In this document: positions 40,412 to 48,061 of the stretch, piece by piece | Layout: the number at the start of each line of letters is the position of its first letter | Numbering within the stretch: position 1 is the stretch's first letter | From: Pontibacillus chungwhensis BH030062 | GTDB lineage: Bacteria; Bacillota; Bacilli; Bacillales; BH030062 | Length of the DNA stretch: 64,000 bases | Assembly: GCF_000770675.1 (NCBI RefSeq) | Contig: NZ_AVBG01000004.1 | Span: 62,001-126,000 of the forward strand | Direction: 5' to 3' | The notes under the pieces: generated by a model | What the model was told of the DNA's origin: nothing | The model's input: only the letters and a program-made list of their open reading frames with translations | The model's database searches: none | Translations under genes and position numbers: made by a program

Positions 40412-41254
40412 CTAGCTACGAGGTCTGACAAAAGTAGACTCTCTTATAACTTCTTCTGCCGAAACGTGAAACAAGTCTTCGATTTTCTGAAGCCCTTTCT
40501 TTCTGCAAAATGCATTCACAAGATGATAAGCTGCATTGTACCCCATCCACTTTGGCGGGCGTCCAAATTTATTCCCATACATCAGTTTCATATTTTGCTC
40601 ATGGTCTTTTGAATCTAACACAGGGACAAGGTATTTGTTCCAATAAGGTTTAATTTCATTTTCCTTAAAAGCCGTCGTCCACGGGGCCATATATCCCTTT
40701 CCATAAACTCTCTTTACAACTTGCTCTGCGGTGCCTTCCAAGACAAGTAAATCGTCAAGACGCAGTTCCACTTCATTTAGTTTTTGTACATTCATGCGAC
40801 ATACGTGATGGTATTCATGGGCTAATATGGCTTTTAGCTCATTTGAACTATGCGTAGCTGAGAGAAAGAGAAAAACCGCTTCTTTAATAGCCAATCCGTT
40901 TTTGTTTTTTTCCTGTCTTTTATCATAACCACGGGTGATCGGAAACACATAGATCGGAATGTCAGGCCCTTTCCATTGCTTCTTCAGCCTCACGAATTCT
41001 ACTTCAATTGTCTTCCAAATTTCTATATCCCTCATTGACTTTAATAACGGTTTAATTTTTCGCCATTCTCCAGGTTGAAATAAGCCATTTTGTTGCAAGT
41101 GATATAGAACTTCTTCGGGAGTTGAAGAAGGAAAGTGCTTGCTGACCGGTTCACCAATCTTCTTCAGTTGAGAATAATAAAAATCAGAAGACCTTTTCTC
41201 TTCGTACTCTTCCACTAGCTCTTGAACCCATTCATGCGTCTGGATTATCCCCAT
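40412..41254 (-). CDS. Predicted Zn metallopeptidase (DUF2268-like)
   Basis: 280 aa from ATG 41254 after GGGGGG; an in-frame ATG at 41338 adds a basic 28-residue leader without a ribosome site. AILAHEYHHVCRM is the HExxH zinc motif and LVLEGTAEQVVKRV gives the third ligand, as in the cassette-array protease at 25131-25955. GYNAAYHLVNAFCRKKG is a further shared block. Substrate unknown. Probably cytosolic, as no signal peptide is seen. Confidence 0.8.
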   Translation of the reverse strand: MGIIQTHEWVQELVEEYEEKRSSDFYYSQLKKIGEPVSKHFPSSTPEEVLYHLQQNGLFQPGEWRKIKPLLKSMRDIEIWKTIEVEFVRLKKQWKGPDIPIYVFPITRGYDKRQEKNKNGLAIKEAVFLFLSATHSSNELKAILAHEYHHVCRMNVQKLNEVELRLDDLLVLEGTAEQVVKRVYGKGYMAPWTTAFKENEIKPYWNKYLVPVLDSKDHEQNMKLMYGNKFGRPPKWMGYNAAYHLVNAFCRKKGLQKIEDLFHVSAEEVIRESTFVRPRS

Positions 41255-41389
41255 AAAATCCCCCCTTTTACACCTGGTTATTAACCTAATCTGGTGATTC
41301 TGGCCGAAACGTCTAGTCCATTTGCTCCTTTGGCGCATACGTTATCACTACATACTGATATGTATATCAGGAAAGAAAGGAGGATATGT

Positions 41390-41635
41390 ATGTCACATCA
41401 CATGTACGATCGATGTTGCCGTTATAAAGGCAGAGTAGTGCGTTTAGAATCAAGAGGCCGAGTTCATGTTGGAGAAGTTACACGCGTCACTAGAAGCCAT
41501 GTATGGATTAGACCTGTTGGTGGTCAAAGAGGATTAGGATGGGGATATTACGGATTCGGGTATGGAGGCTTTGGAGTGCCATTTGCACTTGGCGCGATTA
41601 CAGGCATTGCGTTAGCAGGTGCCTTTTTGTGGTAA
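41390..41635 (+). CDS. Small Gly/Arg-rich protein with terminal membrane helix
   Basis: 81 aa from ATG 41390 after AAAGGAGG. RVVRLESRGRVHVGEVTRVT and RSHVWIRPVGG look like an Hfq/Sm- or KOW-like small beta barrel; then GLGWGYYGFGYGGFGVPFAL and a short helix (ITGIALAGAFLW). Gly-rich small proteins of this shape occur in Bacillus spores. It leads a series with two YjcZ-type genes. Spore association is inference. Confidence 0.6.
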   Translation: MSHHMYDRCCRYKGRVVRLESRGRVHVGEVTRVTRSHVWIRPVGGQRGLGWGYYGFGYGGFGVPFALGAITGIALAGAFLW

Positions 41636-41781
41636 TCGTTTTAGGTTAAGACCCATTTGCAAGATATTTTCATCAGATTAGGGATGCACCTACACACCTT
41701 TTCCCTAATTCCATATGATGAGATAGTGTAAGGTCCACAAAGTGGATTTATACGACACTAGTAAGGAAAGGAGAGGTTTGT

Positions 41782-41898
41782 ATGTCATACGGTTGTGGTT
41801 ATGGCGGTGGCTACGGCGGTGGATACGGTAGCAGTTTCGTATTAATCGTTGTATTGTTCATCTTGCTTATTATTGTTGGAGCTTCTTTCGTTTACTAA
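41782..41898 (+). CDS. YjcZ-family tiny membrane protein, copy 1
   Basis: 38 aa, with [16 protein letters not shown] then one membrane helix ([21 protein letters not shown]). This is the pattern of the YjcZ/tiny-TM family found in Bacillus sporulation regulons. GGAAAGGAGAGG precedes the ATG, followed by its own terminator. A close paralogue lies at 42027-42128. Confidence 0.8.
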   Translation: MSYGCGYGGGYGGGYGSSFVLIVVLFILLIIVGASFVY

Positions 41899-41906
41899 TT
41901 TGCTTT

Positions 41907-41945
41907 ACACCTGACCTCAACTTCCAGGTCAGGTTTTATTTTTAT
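41907..41945 (+). terminator. Terminator after YjcZ-like copy 1
   Basis: ACCTGACC / AGGTCAGGT stem with a short loop and TTTTATTTTT tail. Confidence 0.82.
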
Positions 41946-41983
41946 ATGAATGACATTGGCCCTAACAAAATAAAGGGCATCCA

Positions 41984-41992
41984 CATATAGTA
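41984..41992 (+). promoter_or_regulatory. Possible sigma-K -10 element
   Basis: CATATAGTA fits the CATAnnnTA -10 consensus of mother-cell sigma factor K. It lies 35 bp before the start of YjcZ-like copy 2. The -35 AC is not decisive. Confidence 0.3.
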
Positions 41993-42026
41993 ACAAGGTA
42001 CCTTACTGCAGAAAGGAGTTGAGAAT

Positions 42027-42128
42027 ATGTCTGGAGGATACGGCGGAGGTTTCGCGTTAATCGTTGTATTATTTATCTTGCTTATCATTGTTGGGGCAGG
42101 AGCGTTTAGCGGAGGATACGGATACTAA
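42027..42128 (+). CDS. YjcZ-family tiny membrane protein, copy 2
   Basis: 33 aa: a shorter glycine start (MSGGYGGGF), the helix [18 protein letters not shown], and a GGYGY tail. It shares the [14 protein letters not shown] core with the copy at 41782. AGAAAGGAG precedes the ATG. Sporulation role inferred from the family. Confidence 0.8.
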   Translation: MSGGYGGGFALIVVLFILLIIVGAGAFSGGYGY

Positions 42129-42131
42129 AAT

Positions 42132-42170
42132 AAAAACCGAGAACCTCCTTTCCTGCGGGTTCTCGGTATT
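42132..42170 (-). terminator. Hairpin terminator oriented for minus-strand transcription
   Basis: ACCGAGAACC / GGTTCTCGGT arms. On the minus strand the stem is followed by TTTTTATTTT; on the plus strand no T-run follows. It therefore seems to end transcripts coming from the HAD gene through the phospholipase-like gene. Confidence 0.65.
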
Positions 42171-42189
42171 AAAATGGGAGGTGTCCACG

Positions 42190-42453
42190 TTGCCATTAAA
42201 AATCTGTTTATTTCCTGGCTACAAATACTGCGGTCCAGGATGCAAAGGTCCAGGTACACCAGTAAACGCTGTAGACGCTGCTTGTAAAGCTCACGATGAA
42301 TGCTACAAGCGCTTTGGTCCTAGTTGCGAGTGTGATCAACAGTTCATTAAACGACTTGCTGCTTTACAAAACCCTTATACACAAGAAGGACGACACGCAA
42401 GAGCCATGTACAACTATATGAAGTTTCAGACTTTATTTACATGTAAATGGTGA
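42190..42453 (+). CDS. 87-aa phospholipase A2-like protein
   Basis: TTG 42190 follows GGGAGGTG. The sequence has the calcium-loop-like FPGYKYCGPGCKGPG, then TPVNAVDAACKAHDECY with the catalytic His-Asp pair, and cysteines in SCECDQQF. This is the minimal phospholipase A2 core, most like the parvovirus VP1 domain that bacilli also encode. No signal peptide. It lies after the YjcZ genes, suggesting spore or membrane biology, and its last 21 bp overlap the convergent HAD gene. Confidence 0.78.
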   Translation: MPLKICLFPGYKYCGPGCKGPGTPVNAVDAACKAHDECYKRFGPSCECDQQFIKRLAALQNPYTQEGRHARAMYNYMKFQTLFTCKW

Positions 42454-43107
42454 GGAGAAACAAGTTGTTAACTCCAGTACAGTTCTTAAATCTTCAATAA
42501 CAACATCCGCTTCTTCTAACTCACCTTCTTGAGAGAAATCAAACTGACACCCCACAGCTAATAGGTTATTAGCCTTTGCTGCACGAACATCAGACCCACG
42601 ATCACCTACGACCAAGCCCCTGGCTATCTTATGGTCATTCATAACCTTCGTTACTAACTCGCTTTTATCTCCGGAGTTTATAGCTTGAATGCTATAAATA
42701 CCAGAGACCCAGTCCTTTAAAGAGAATTGACTTGCAATCGTATGTAAGTATTCTTCTTCTCCGTTACTAGCAATAAACACTGAGAAAGATCGATCTTTAA
42801 GCTCTTTCAATACGTTAACTGTATAAGGATACAAATCTCCCATCCCATTACGTATATTTTCTATTAAACTCTTTTGAAACCACTCATTCGCCCGTTTACG
42901 CTCAATATTCGTATGATTAGGAAGGAGCGTTTCCCAAACAACAGGGAGTGAGACTCCCATAATCGAACGATATTGTTCCAAAGGTGTTTCACCTTCCCAT
43001 AGATTTGCTTCACGCAACCGACTAAACGTGTCCTCTAAAGATGGTTCTAGAATAAGATCTGTCTGAAACAGCGTTCCATCCATATCAAAAATTACAGCTT
43101 GGCTCAT
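42433..43107 (-). CDS. HAD superfamily phosphatase (Cof/PGP-like)
   Basis: 224 aa from ATG 43107 after AAGGAGG; ATG 43137 is upstream without a site. VIFDMDGTLFQTD is motif I with the nucleophile Asp; VFIASNGEEEY is motif II; VVGDRGSDVRAAKAN is motif IV, and the lysine of SGDKSELV serves motif III. The helical cap (REANLWEGETPLEQYRS) is of type C1. Substrate is a small phosphate ester, unspecified. Second gene after the 43157 gene on this strand, 49 bp apart. Confidence 0.9.
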   Translation of the reverse strand: MSQAVIFDMDGTLFQTDLILEPSLEDTFSRLREANLWEGETPLEQYRSIMGVSLPVVWETLLPNHTNIERKRANEWFQKSLIENIRNGMGDLYPYTVNVLKELKDRSFSVFIASNGEEEYLHTIASQFSLKDWVSGIYSIQAINSGDKSELVTKVMNDHKIARGLVVGDRGSDVRAAKANNLLAVGCQFDFSQEGELEEADVVIEDLRTVLELTTCFSSPFTCK

Positions 43108-43156
43108 AAAAATCCTCCTTAATCGACTCTCTCCCATTTAGATAAAGGGAGATTTC

Positions 43157-43813
43157 TTAACTACCTAATTGAACCTTAACATTCTCCGGATTTACAAGGG
43201 TGAATGTAATCTCCTGGTACATTTCAAAACCAGGCTCATACATGGCGTGAAACATTTTCGAACCGTCTTGTTCCTCTAAAAGCTCCTGAAGACTATCATA
43301 GTTTTCAGTAGGAAAATTAAACGATACGGGCTGCTCTTCTGTTAGTTTTTTAGCTTGTGATACTCTGATAAGCCTCCTTACCCCTTCTTCCCCTTTTATT
43401 CGGACAGATTTCGTATACGTGTAGGTTTTAGAATGGTCTTTCTTCCATCCCTCTTCTTCAACAATACGCACTCCATCCCCAGGTTCTACTTTAAATTCAA
43501 TCGGTTCCGCTTCCCATTTGTCTTTTGATTCATGTATTCGAAACGTCATTTTAGGTATGATCGTCACTCCTGTTGGTTCCCCTCCATAGAGGACTTGCTT
43601 TTCACCTTCATGCGCTTCAAGCAAATAAGATACTACTCCGTCCTCTGACCATTCGTTATAAGTTCTCAGAAGGTCTTTTTCATTCAGTGGGGATTGTGTA
43701 GGTTCGTTCAACACTTTCTCTGAAGTGTCGATTTTCTTTTGTTGAGGTTCCATAACAAAGATGATAAAGAGGATGAATAATGTAAATGTGGCAGTAACTG
43801 ATATTCTTTTCAT
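43157..43813 (-). CDS. Membrane-anchored extracytoplasmic protein, unknown
   Basis: 218 aa from ATG 43813 after GGAGAG. An N-terminal hydrophobic helix (ISVTATFTLFILFIIFVMEP) without a lipobox anchors an extracellular domain that starts VLNEPTQSPLNEKD. Later parts include VTIIPKMTFRIHESKDKWEA and VKVQLGS at the end, suggesting beta sheets. It resembles the anti-sigma or sensing accessory proteins of bacilli only in layout. No family recognised. Confidence 0.62.
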   Translation of the reverse strand: MKRISVTATFTLFILFIIFVMEPQQKKIDTSEKVLNEPTQSPLNEKDLLRTYNEWSEDGVVSYLLEAHEGEKQVLYGGEPTGVTIIPKMTFRIHESKDKWEAEPIEFKVEPGDGVRIVEEEGWKKDHSKTYTYTKSVRIKGEEGVRRLIRVSQAKKLTEEQPVSFNFPTENYDSLQELLEEQDGSKMFHAMYEPGFEMYQEITFTLVNPENVKVQLGS

Positions 43814-43931
43814 ACGGAACTCTCCATTCAATAGGATTATTTTACATATTTTACCACAACTATCAGAAAAATTCTTCCTCTTCCATCCAATCTCTTGTAA
43901 AATATAGTCAACTTTTGTTGGAGGTGGAACG

Positions 43932-44285
43932 ATGAATCATCCGATCCTTAATGAAATCGGAACGGTCTTTATCCCTGTAAAGAATATTGAAAAAGCACGC
44001 GATTGGTATTGTGACATTTTGGGACTCGCTGCTGATGGCGATATATTATTCGGTCACTTGTATATATTACCAATGAAGAGCACCGGAATTGTATTAGACA
44101 GCAAGATTTATTCCGATGAAAAAGTTTATAAGATGGCCCCTTTTCATTTAAATACAACCGATATACAGAAAACATATTCTTATATGAAAGAAAAGAAAGT
44201 CACTGTCACATCAGAAATCCAACACGATCACTTCTTCACCTTTCAAGATCCTGATGGAAATCACCTAATGGTTTGTCAGTGTTAA
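43932..44285 (+). CDS. VOC family protein (glyoxalase/bleomycin-resistance fold)
   Basis: 117 aa. IGTVFIPVKNIEKARDWYCD at the start and DHFFTFQDPDGNHLMVCQC at the end give the single VOC module. The end lacks the usual glutamate of metal-binding members (MVCQC), so metal binding is uncertain. Such small proteins bind antibiotics or act as isomerases/dioxygenases; role unknown. TTGGAGGTGG precedes the ATG. Confidence 0.85.
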   Translation: MNHPILNEIGTVFIPVKNIEKARDWYCDILGLAADGDILFGHLYILPMKSTGIVLDSKIYSDEKVYKMAPFHLNTTDIQKTYSYMKEKKVTVTSEIQHDHFFTFQDPDGNHLMVCQC

Positions 44286-44377
44286 ATTTTCGTTCATTCT
44301 AGGTCTTTACCTTTAACTACCTCTCTATATAGACGAAAATAGTATTCCAAAAGTTTCAATAAATCTATTTTTCCGAT

Positions 44378-44411
44378 AAAAAGAGCTTACCTTATAGGGC
44401 AAGCTCTTTTC
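44378..44411. terminator. Bidirectional terminator (VOC gene / YdcZ operon)
   Basis: AAAAGAGCTT / AAGCTCTTTT arms with a short loop. It lies between convergent genes. Confidence 0.8.
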
Positions 44412-44461
44412 GAAAGTTATGTACTAAGCATGAGGTCTGGTCCTTTTGTTTACTTTTTCTA

Positions 44462-44896
44462 TCATTTATCCTTCATCTTAAAAACTAAGATCCCAATAAT
44501 CATTACGAGTAAACCAGCTAATTTCGTAAAACTAAAAGGGATCACTTCACTACCAAATAACCCAAACGTATCAATAATAAGCGCTAATAATAACTGGGCT
44601 ACTAGAACAATAGAAACCGCATATGCAGGTCCAAGAGCTCTAATCCCCCTCATGATGCTATAAACAATCCCAACTCCAAAGAGCCCTCCTGTCATATACA
44701 GCAGGTTTACCTCTTCAATGTGGAAAAGGGACCCCTCGCCTACAAGCAAGAAAACAGGAATGGCAACGGCAAGACCAACAACGAACACTAACGTTGTTGT
44801 AGCCCATAATCCAAAACGCTCACTTACCCTCGAATTAAACACAGTTTGCAAACTAATAAATACGCCTGCGATCACGGAAAGAATGATTCCTTGCAT
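44462..44896 (-). CDS. YdcZ-type DMT superfamily protein
   Basis: 144 aa with five hydrophobic helices. VIAGVFISLQTVFNSRVSER at the start, then GLWATTTLVFVVGLAVAIPV and YAVSIVLVAQLLLALIIDTF are the YdcZ family blocks. It is the last gene of a YdcZ-Crp-YdcZ operon, suggesting that the two half-transporters pair as a heterodimer under the Crp-type regulator between them. ACAGGAGG precedes the ATG. Substrate unknown. Confidence 0.87.
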   Translation of the reverse strand: MQGIILSVIAGVFISLQTVFNSRVSERFGLWATTTLVFVVGLAVAIPVFLLVGEGSLFHIEEVNLLYMTGGLFGVGIVYSIMRGIRALGPAYAVSIVLVAQLLLALIIDTFGLFGSEVIPFSFTKLAGLLVMIIGILVFKMKDK

Positions 44897-44910
44897 ACGT
44901 TATCCTCCTG

Positions 44911-45609
44911 TCACTCGTATATATTGCCATGAGCACGCTCATGTAATAAGTCGTGATCTTTTATGTATATACGCTTACTTTTCTTTTCAATAATTCCTTC
45001 CTCACACATCTGTTTAATCACACGGTTTAAATGCCTATAACTTGTACCGATTAGATCTGCTATGTCCTTTAAGTTTGTTGTCTTCATTTCTTGATAGAAT
45101 AATGTACTCTTCTCAGTTGTAGCAGTCGAAAGGAAATAGCTAGCCAAACGGGTTTCAACAGAATTTAAGTGATTTAGAGTTGATGCATTGGACTCTATAT
45201 AAAACTTATGTGTTACTTCTTCTAGAAGAAATTGAAGAAATGGTGGATGGTCATAAGCTAATCGGGTGATATCTTCATAAGATATTCCCAACAGCGCTCC
45301 TTCGGTTACCGCTTCTACAGTATTGAAAACAAGGTTCTTCTTTATGTATTCGACATCCCCTATAATATCTAGTGGATTTTTAAATCGTAATAACCTGGAA
45401 TTCCCCTCGGATGAAACCGTATAAATCTTTAGTTTCCCTTTCACAAGAAAATACATCTGAGAAAGTTGCTCTCCCTCAGTACAAATCGTTTCACCCTTTT
45501 CAAAGTGGTATAAACGAATTCTTTCTTGAAGGGCTTCAGGAAATGTGTGCTGAAGTTCATGCTGGTCTAAGAAACCGTGAATTTTCTGACGGTCCATCAT
45601 TTGTCGCAT
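44911..45609 (-). CDS. Crp/Fnr family regulator (YeiL-like)
   Basis: 232 aa. The cyclic-nucleotide-type sensor barrel (YHFEKGETICTEGEQLSQMY, FLVKGKLKIYTVSSEGNSRL) occupies residues about 30-120 and a winged helix (LKDIADLIGTSYRHLNRVIK) the C-terminal part. No FeS cysteine cluster is seen, so it is not Fnr-like. YeiL-type regulators are often linked to YdcZ proteins. AGGAGGTG precedes the ATG. It sits between two YdcZ genes with short spacers and may act at the GGACATATGTCC palindrome at 46112-46123. Confidence 0.85.
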   Translation of the reverse strand: MRQMMDRQKIHGFLDQHELQHTFPEALQERIRLYHFEKGETICTEGEQLSQMYFLVKGKLKIYTVSSEGNSRLLRFKNPLDIIGDVEYIKKNLVFNTVEAVTEGALLGISYEDITRLAYDHPPFLQFLLEEVTHKFYIESNASTLNHLNSVETRLASYFLSTATTEKSTLFYQEMKTTNLKDIADLIGTSYRHLNRVIKQMCEEGIIEKKSKRIYIKDHDLLHERAHGNIYE

Positions 45610-45620
45610 TCAAGCACCTC

Positions 45621-46046
45621 CTATAACTTAAAAATAATAATACCTAAGATCATAATGGCAATACCAGCCACTCGGTTGACACTGAAATGAATTTTAGGTA
45701 CTCCAAACAATCCTTTTGTATCTATCAAAAATGCAAACATTAATTGCGATACTAACAAGAGTGATACGGCGAAACTCGCCCCTAACAAGGAAATCCCCAT
45801 CAGTTCACCAAAAACGATTAAAACACCGAATGCCCCTCCCAATAAGTACATTGGTTGAACTTCTTTAATTTGCTTCACGTGACCATCTCTTGCGAATAAA
45901 AATATCGTTCCTGAGAGTAATAATCCAACTATATGAACAATTACAGTCGTATGCCAAACCCCAATCGTTTCACCGAGACGGGCGTTAAATACACCTTGAA
46001 TCGTGATAAAAAGTCCAGCCATTAAAGAGAATAAAATCCCTTGCAC
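45621..46046 (-). CDS. YdcZ-type DMT superfamily protein
   Basis: 141 aa from GTG 46046 after TTGGAGG. LMAGLFITIQGVFNARLGET, HTTVIVHIVGLLLSGTIFLF and FAVSLLLVSQLMFAFLIDTK match the family and the gene at 44462. First gene of the operon with the Crp/Fnr-type regulator. Substrate unknown. TTG 46061 is an in-frame alternative without proper spacing. Confidence 0.87.
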   Translation of the reverse strand: MQGILFSLMAGLFITIQGVFNARLGETIGVWHTTVIVHIVGLLLSGTIFLFARDGHVKQIKEVQPMYLLGGAFGVLIVFGELMGISLLGASFAVSLLLVSQLMFAFLIDTKGLFGVPKIHFSVNRVAGIAIMILGIIIFKL

Positions 46047-46111
46047 ATCAATAACCTCCAAGCATAGTTTTTACCTCTCTTATTAAAGTACAACTACGCT
46101 TAACACTAAAA

Positions 46112-46123
46112 GGACATATGTCC
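46112..46123. promoter_or_regulatory. Palindrome upstream of the YdcZ-Crp-YdcZ operon
   Basis: GGACATATGTCC is a perfect 12-bp palindrome 66 bp before the first start codon. It is a candidate operator for the Crp/Fnr-type protein encoded in the operon. Confidence 0.45.
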
Positions 46124-46170
46124 CAAAAACACCTAAAAAATATATCACAGTAACTCATTACCGTGATAAA

Positions 46171-46203
46171 GGGTGCCAGACACCGATTAGCGCTTTAAAG
46201 CGC
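46171..46203. repeat. GGGTGCCAGACACC element plus 14-bp palindrome
   Basis: GGGTGCCAGACACC (46171-46184) resembles an intergenic element common in bacilli. It is followed at 46190-46203 by the perfect palindrome GCGCTTTAAAGCGC. Confidence 0.4.
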
Positions 46204-46263
46204 AAAAGGAGGATGGGTATTGTTTAGCTCTGGTTCATGCTAAGCGGTACCTCTCCTCCTTAT
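46204..46263 (-). terminator. Long imperfect hairpin terminator of the RNase H-like gene
   Basis: On the minus strand AAGGAGGA pairs with TCCTCCTT, GGTA with TACC and CTTAGC with GCTAA across about 58 bases, then TTTTG. It directly follows the stop. Confidence 0.65.
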
Positions 46264-46265
46264 TT

Positions 46266-46919
46266 TTACGTTTCGATTGTACTTGAGATCTCCACACCTT
46301 TTAAAGCTTGTGTAGCAAGGCGGTCTGACTCTTGGTTTTTCTTACGAGAGACTGTTTCATACTCTGGCTTTAGATGTAAGCTTTGTAATTTCTCTTCAAT
46401 CCGATCTGCCCATCTTGATAACGTATCTTCATAGCATGGCCATTCATCAAGGAGCTGATGGATCACTACTTTAGAATCTCCTATTATTTGAATGGGCATA
46501 TGGTGGACTCCTAAAGCCTCAACCTCTTGTAAACCTAAATGAAGGGCTGCATATTCCGCTTCATTATTGGATTCTAACTCTTCGACACGAGCATTTTTTC
46601 TTAAGCGATACGCTTTACCATTCTGTTCATAGTACACTACACAACCAAGTCCTGACGTTTTCGATTGAAGGTCATAGCCTCCATCAAAGTAAACGGTAAT
46701 ATTGTGAGGTTCTGTTTCGTATTCCTTCATATATTCTTTTAATTTCTTCAATTCCCAAACTTGTTCATAGGAATCAATAAACTTCATCGATTTAACACGA
46801 CCCGTTCGTTCAAAATCTTCAGCTATCAAAAGCGCATGAGCTCCTTGTATCATTTCTGAAGAGAATGTTGCTTCTGCTCCTGCTGGAGTTTTATAAACGA
46901 CTTCTATATGTACTTTCAT
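46266..46919 (-). CDS. RNase HI-like protein (reverse-transcriptase-like family)
   Basis: 217 aa from ATG 46919 after GGGGGAG. Residues about 1-70 are a separate small domain (KVHIEVVYKTPAGAEATFSS, VWELKKLKEYMKEY). Residues about 75-217 are an RNase H fold with all four acidic sites: TVYFDGGYDL, ESNNEAEYAALHL, IIGDSKVVIHQL and ESDRLATQAL. Such proteins (YpeP/YpdQ type) may cleave RNA:DNA hybrids. Not a reverse transcriptase despite the common name. Confidence 0.85.
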   Translation of the reverse strand: MKVHIEVVYKTPAGAEATFSSEMIQGAHALLIAEDFERTGRVKSMKFIDSYEQVWELKKLKEYMKEYETEPHNITVYFDGGYDLQSKTSGLGCVVYYEQNGKAYRLRKNARVEELESNNEAEYAALHLGLQEVEALGVHHMPIQIIGDSKVVIHQLLDEWPCYEDTLSRWADRIEEKLQSLHLKPEYETVSRKKNQESDRLATQALKGVEISSTIET

Positions 46920-47196
46920 ACTATCTCCCCCTCTATTCTGAATGGGTGAATACAGTTCCATTGATTGTTAGGTGTAGCATTCCCTAAACCCGTCCTGGTG
47001 TATTCTTGGTCTCCCTTACCTTTATACGTTTATACCCTTTGGAATTTTCCTTCAACCTCATTGGAAAGCTACAAGGTCATTACCATTGTTTTGTTTCTTC
47101 AAATCGATTTCATCCGAACCACGCAGTTTTTGTTGGAGGTCGCACTATTTGAATTATATAATAATCATTAATGCTACAGTAAAAGGAGACCAAGGA

Positions 47197-47940
47197 ATGG
47201 CTAATATACAAGGACAAGTTATCATCATTACAGGAGCCAACAGAGGACAAGGAAAAGCGATCGCAGAACACCTCGCCTCACTTGAAGCAAACGTTATCGT
47301 AGGAGCCAGGAACTTAAAAGACGCACAAACAACCGCAACAAATATCGGGGAATTAGCTTATCCCGTTGAGCTAAACGTTACCTCAGAAGAACAGTGGCAC
47401 TCAGTAGTTCAAGATATAATTAGGAATTTCGGACGGATCGATGGCCTTGTGAATAATGCAGGTGTCCTCATACGACAGCCTTTCACAGAAATGACAGTGA
47501 GTGATTATCAGCAGATGATTGAAGTTAATCAATTAGGTGTGTTTCTTGGCATGCAAGCCGTCATTCCACAAATGAAAAGGCAACAAAAGGGTTCAATTGT
47601 AAACAATGTATCAATCTCTTCCTTTGCTCCCATTCGCAAATCATCTGCCTATGCCGCAACGAAAGCAGCTGTAGTCGCGATGTCGAAATCCGCGGCAATC
47701 GAATTAGGACTAGAAGGCATTCGCGTCAATATGGTGCACCCTGGAGGTATCGATACGGATATGGCAACCGGAGGAGAAGGGGTACCGAGTTTTTATGAAT
47801 CCGTTCCACTTGGTAGAATTGGACAACCCATTGAAATTGCAAAGGCTGTTGCCTTTCTAGTTTCTGAAGAGAGCTCTTACTGTACCGGTACAGAGATAGT
47901 GGTTGATGGCGGAATGACTTTAGGAACGTCTGATCAATAA
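47197..47940 (+). CDS. SDR family oxidoreductase
   Basis: 247 aa. [18 protein letters not shown] is the cofactor motif, [11 protein letters not shown] the NNAG motif, [12 protein letters not shown] the catalytic Ser and [12 protein letters not shown] the Tyr-x-x-x-Lys. [13 protein letters not shown] and the end [16 protein letters not shown] match hydroxysteroid-dehydrogenase-like SDRs. ATG 47197 follows AAAAGGAG; a 37-residue upstream frame lacks coding character. Substrate unknown. Confidence 0.92.
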   Translation: MANIQGQVIIITGANRGQGKAIAEHLASLEANVIVGARNLKDAQTTATNIGELAYPVELNVTSEEQWHSVVQDIIRNFGRIDGLVNNAGVLIRQPFTEMTVSDYQQMIEVNQLGVFLGMQAVIPQMKRQQKGSIVNNVSISSFAPIRKSSAYAATKAAVVAMSKSAAIELGLEGIRVNMVHPGGIDTDMATGGEGVPSFYESVPLGRIGQPIEIAKAVAFLVSEESSYCTGTEIVVDGGMTLGTSDQ

Positions 47941-48020
47941 ACGTTGCCCTAGCCGAAGTCAAGCCAGTGCATCAGAGAAATAATGTTTTCTATAAGTTCC
48001 CCCTTCTCATTTAAAATAGT

Positions 48021-48054
48021 AAAAAAAGGGGCCTAGCTATCGCTAGGTCCCTTT
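48021..48054 (-). terminator. Terminator of the RND exporter gene
   Basis: AAAGGGRCCTAGC / GCTAGGTCCCTTT arms with seven T residues on the minus strand. Confidence 0.9.
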
Positions 48055-48061
48055 CATTCTA

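Noticed and set aside
42064-42189. Longer N-terminus for the phospholipase-like protein
   Set aside because: This part overlaps the YjcZ-like gene and a hairpin in another frame; TTG 42190 has GGGAGGTG at the right distance.
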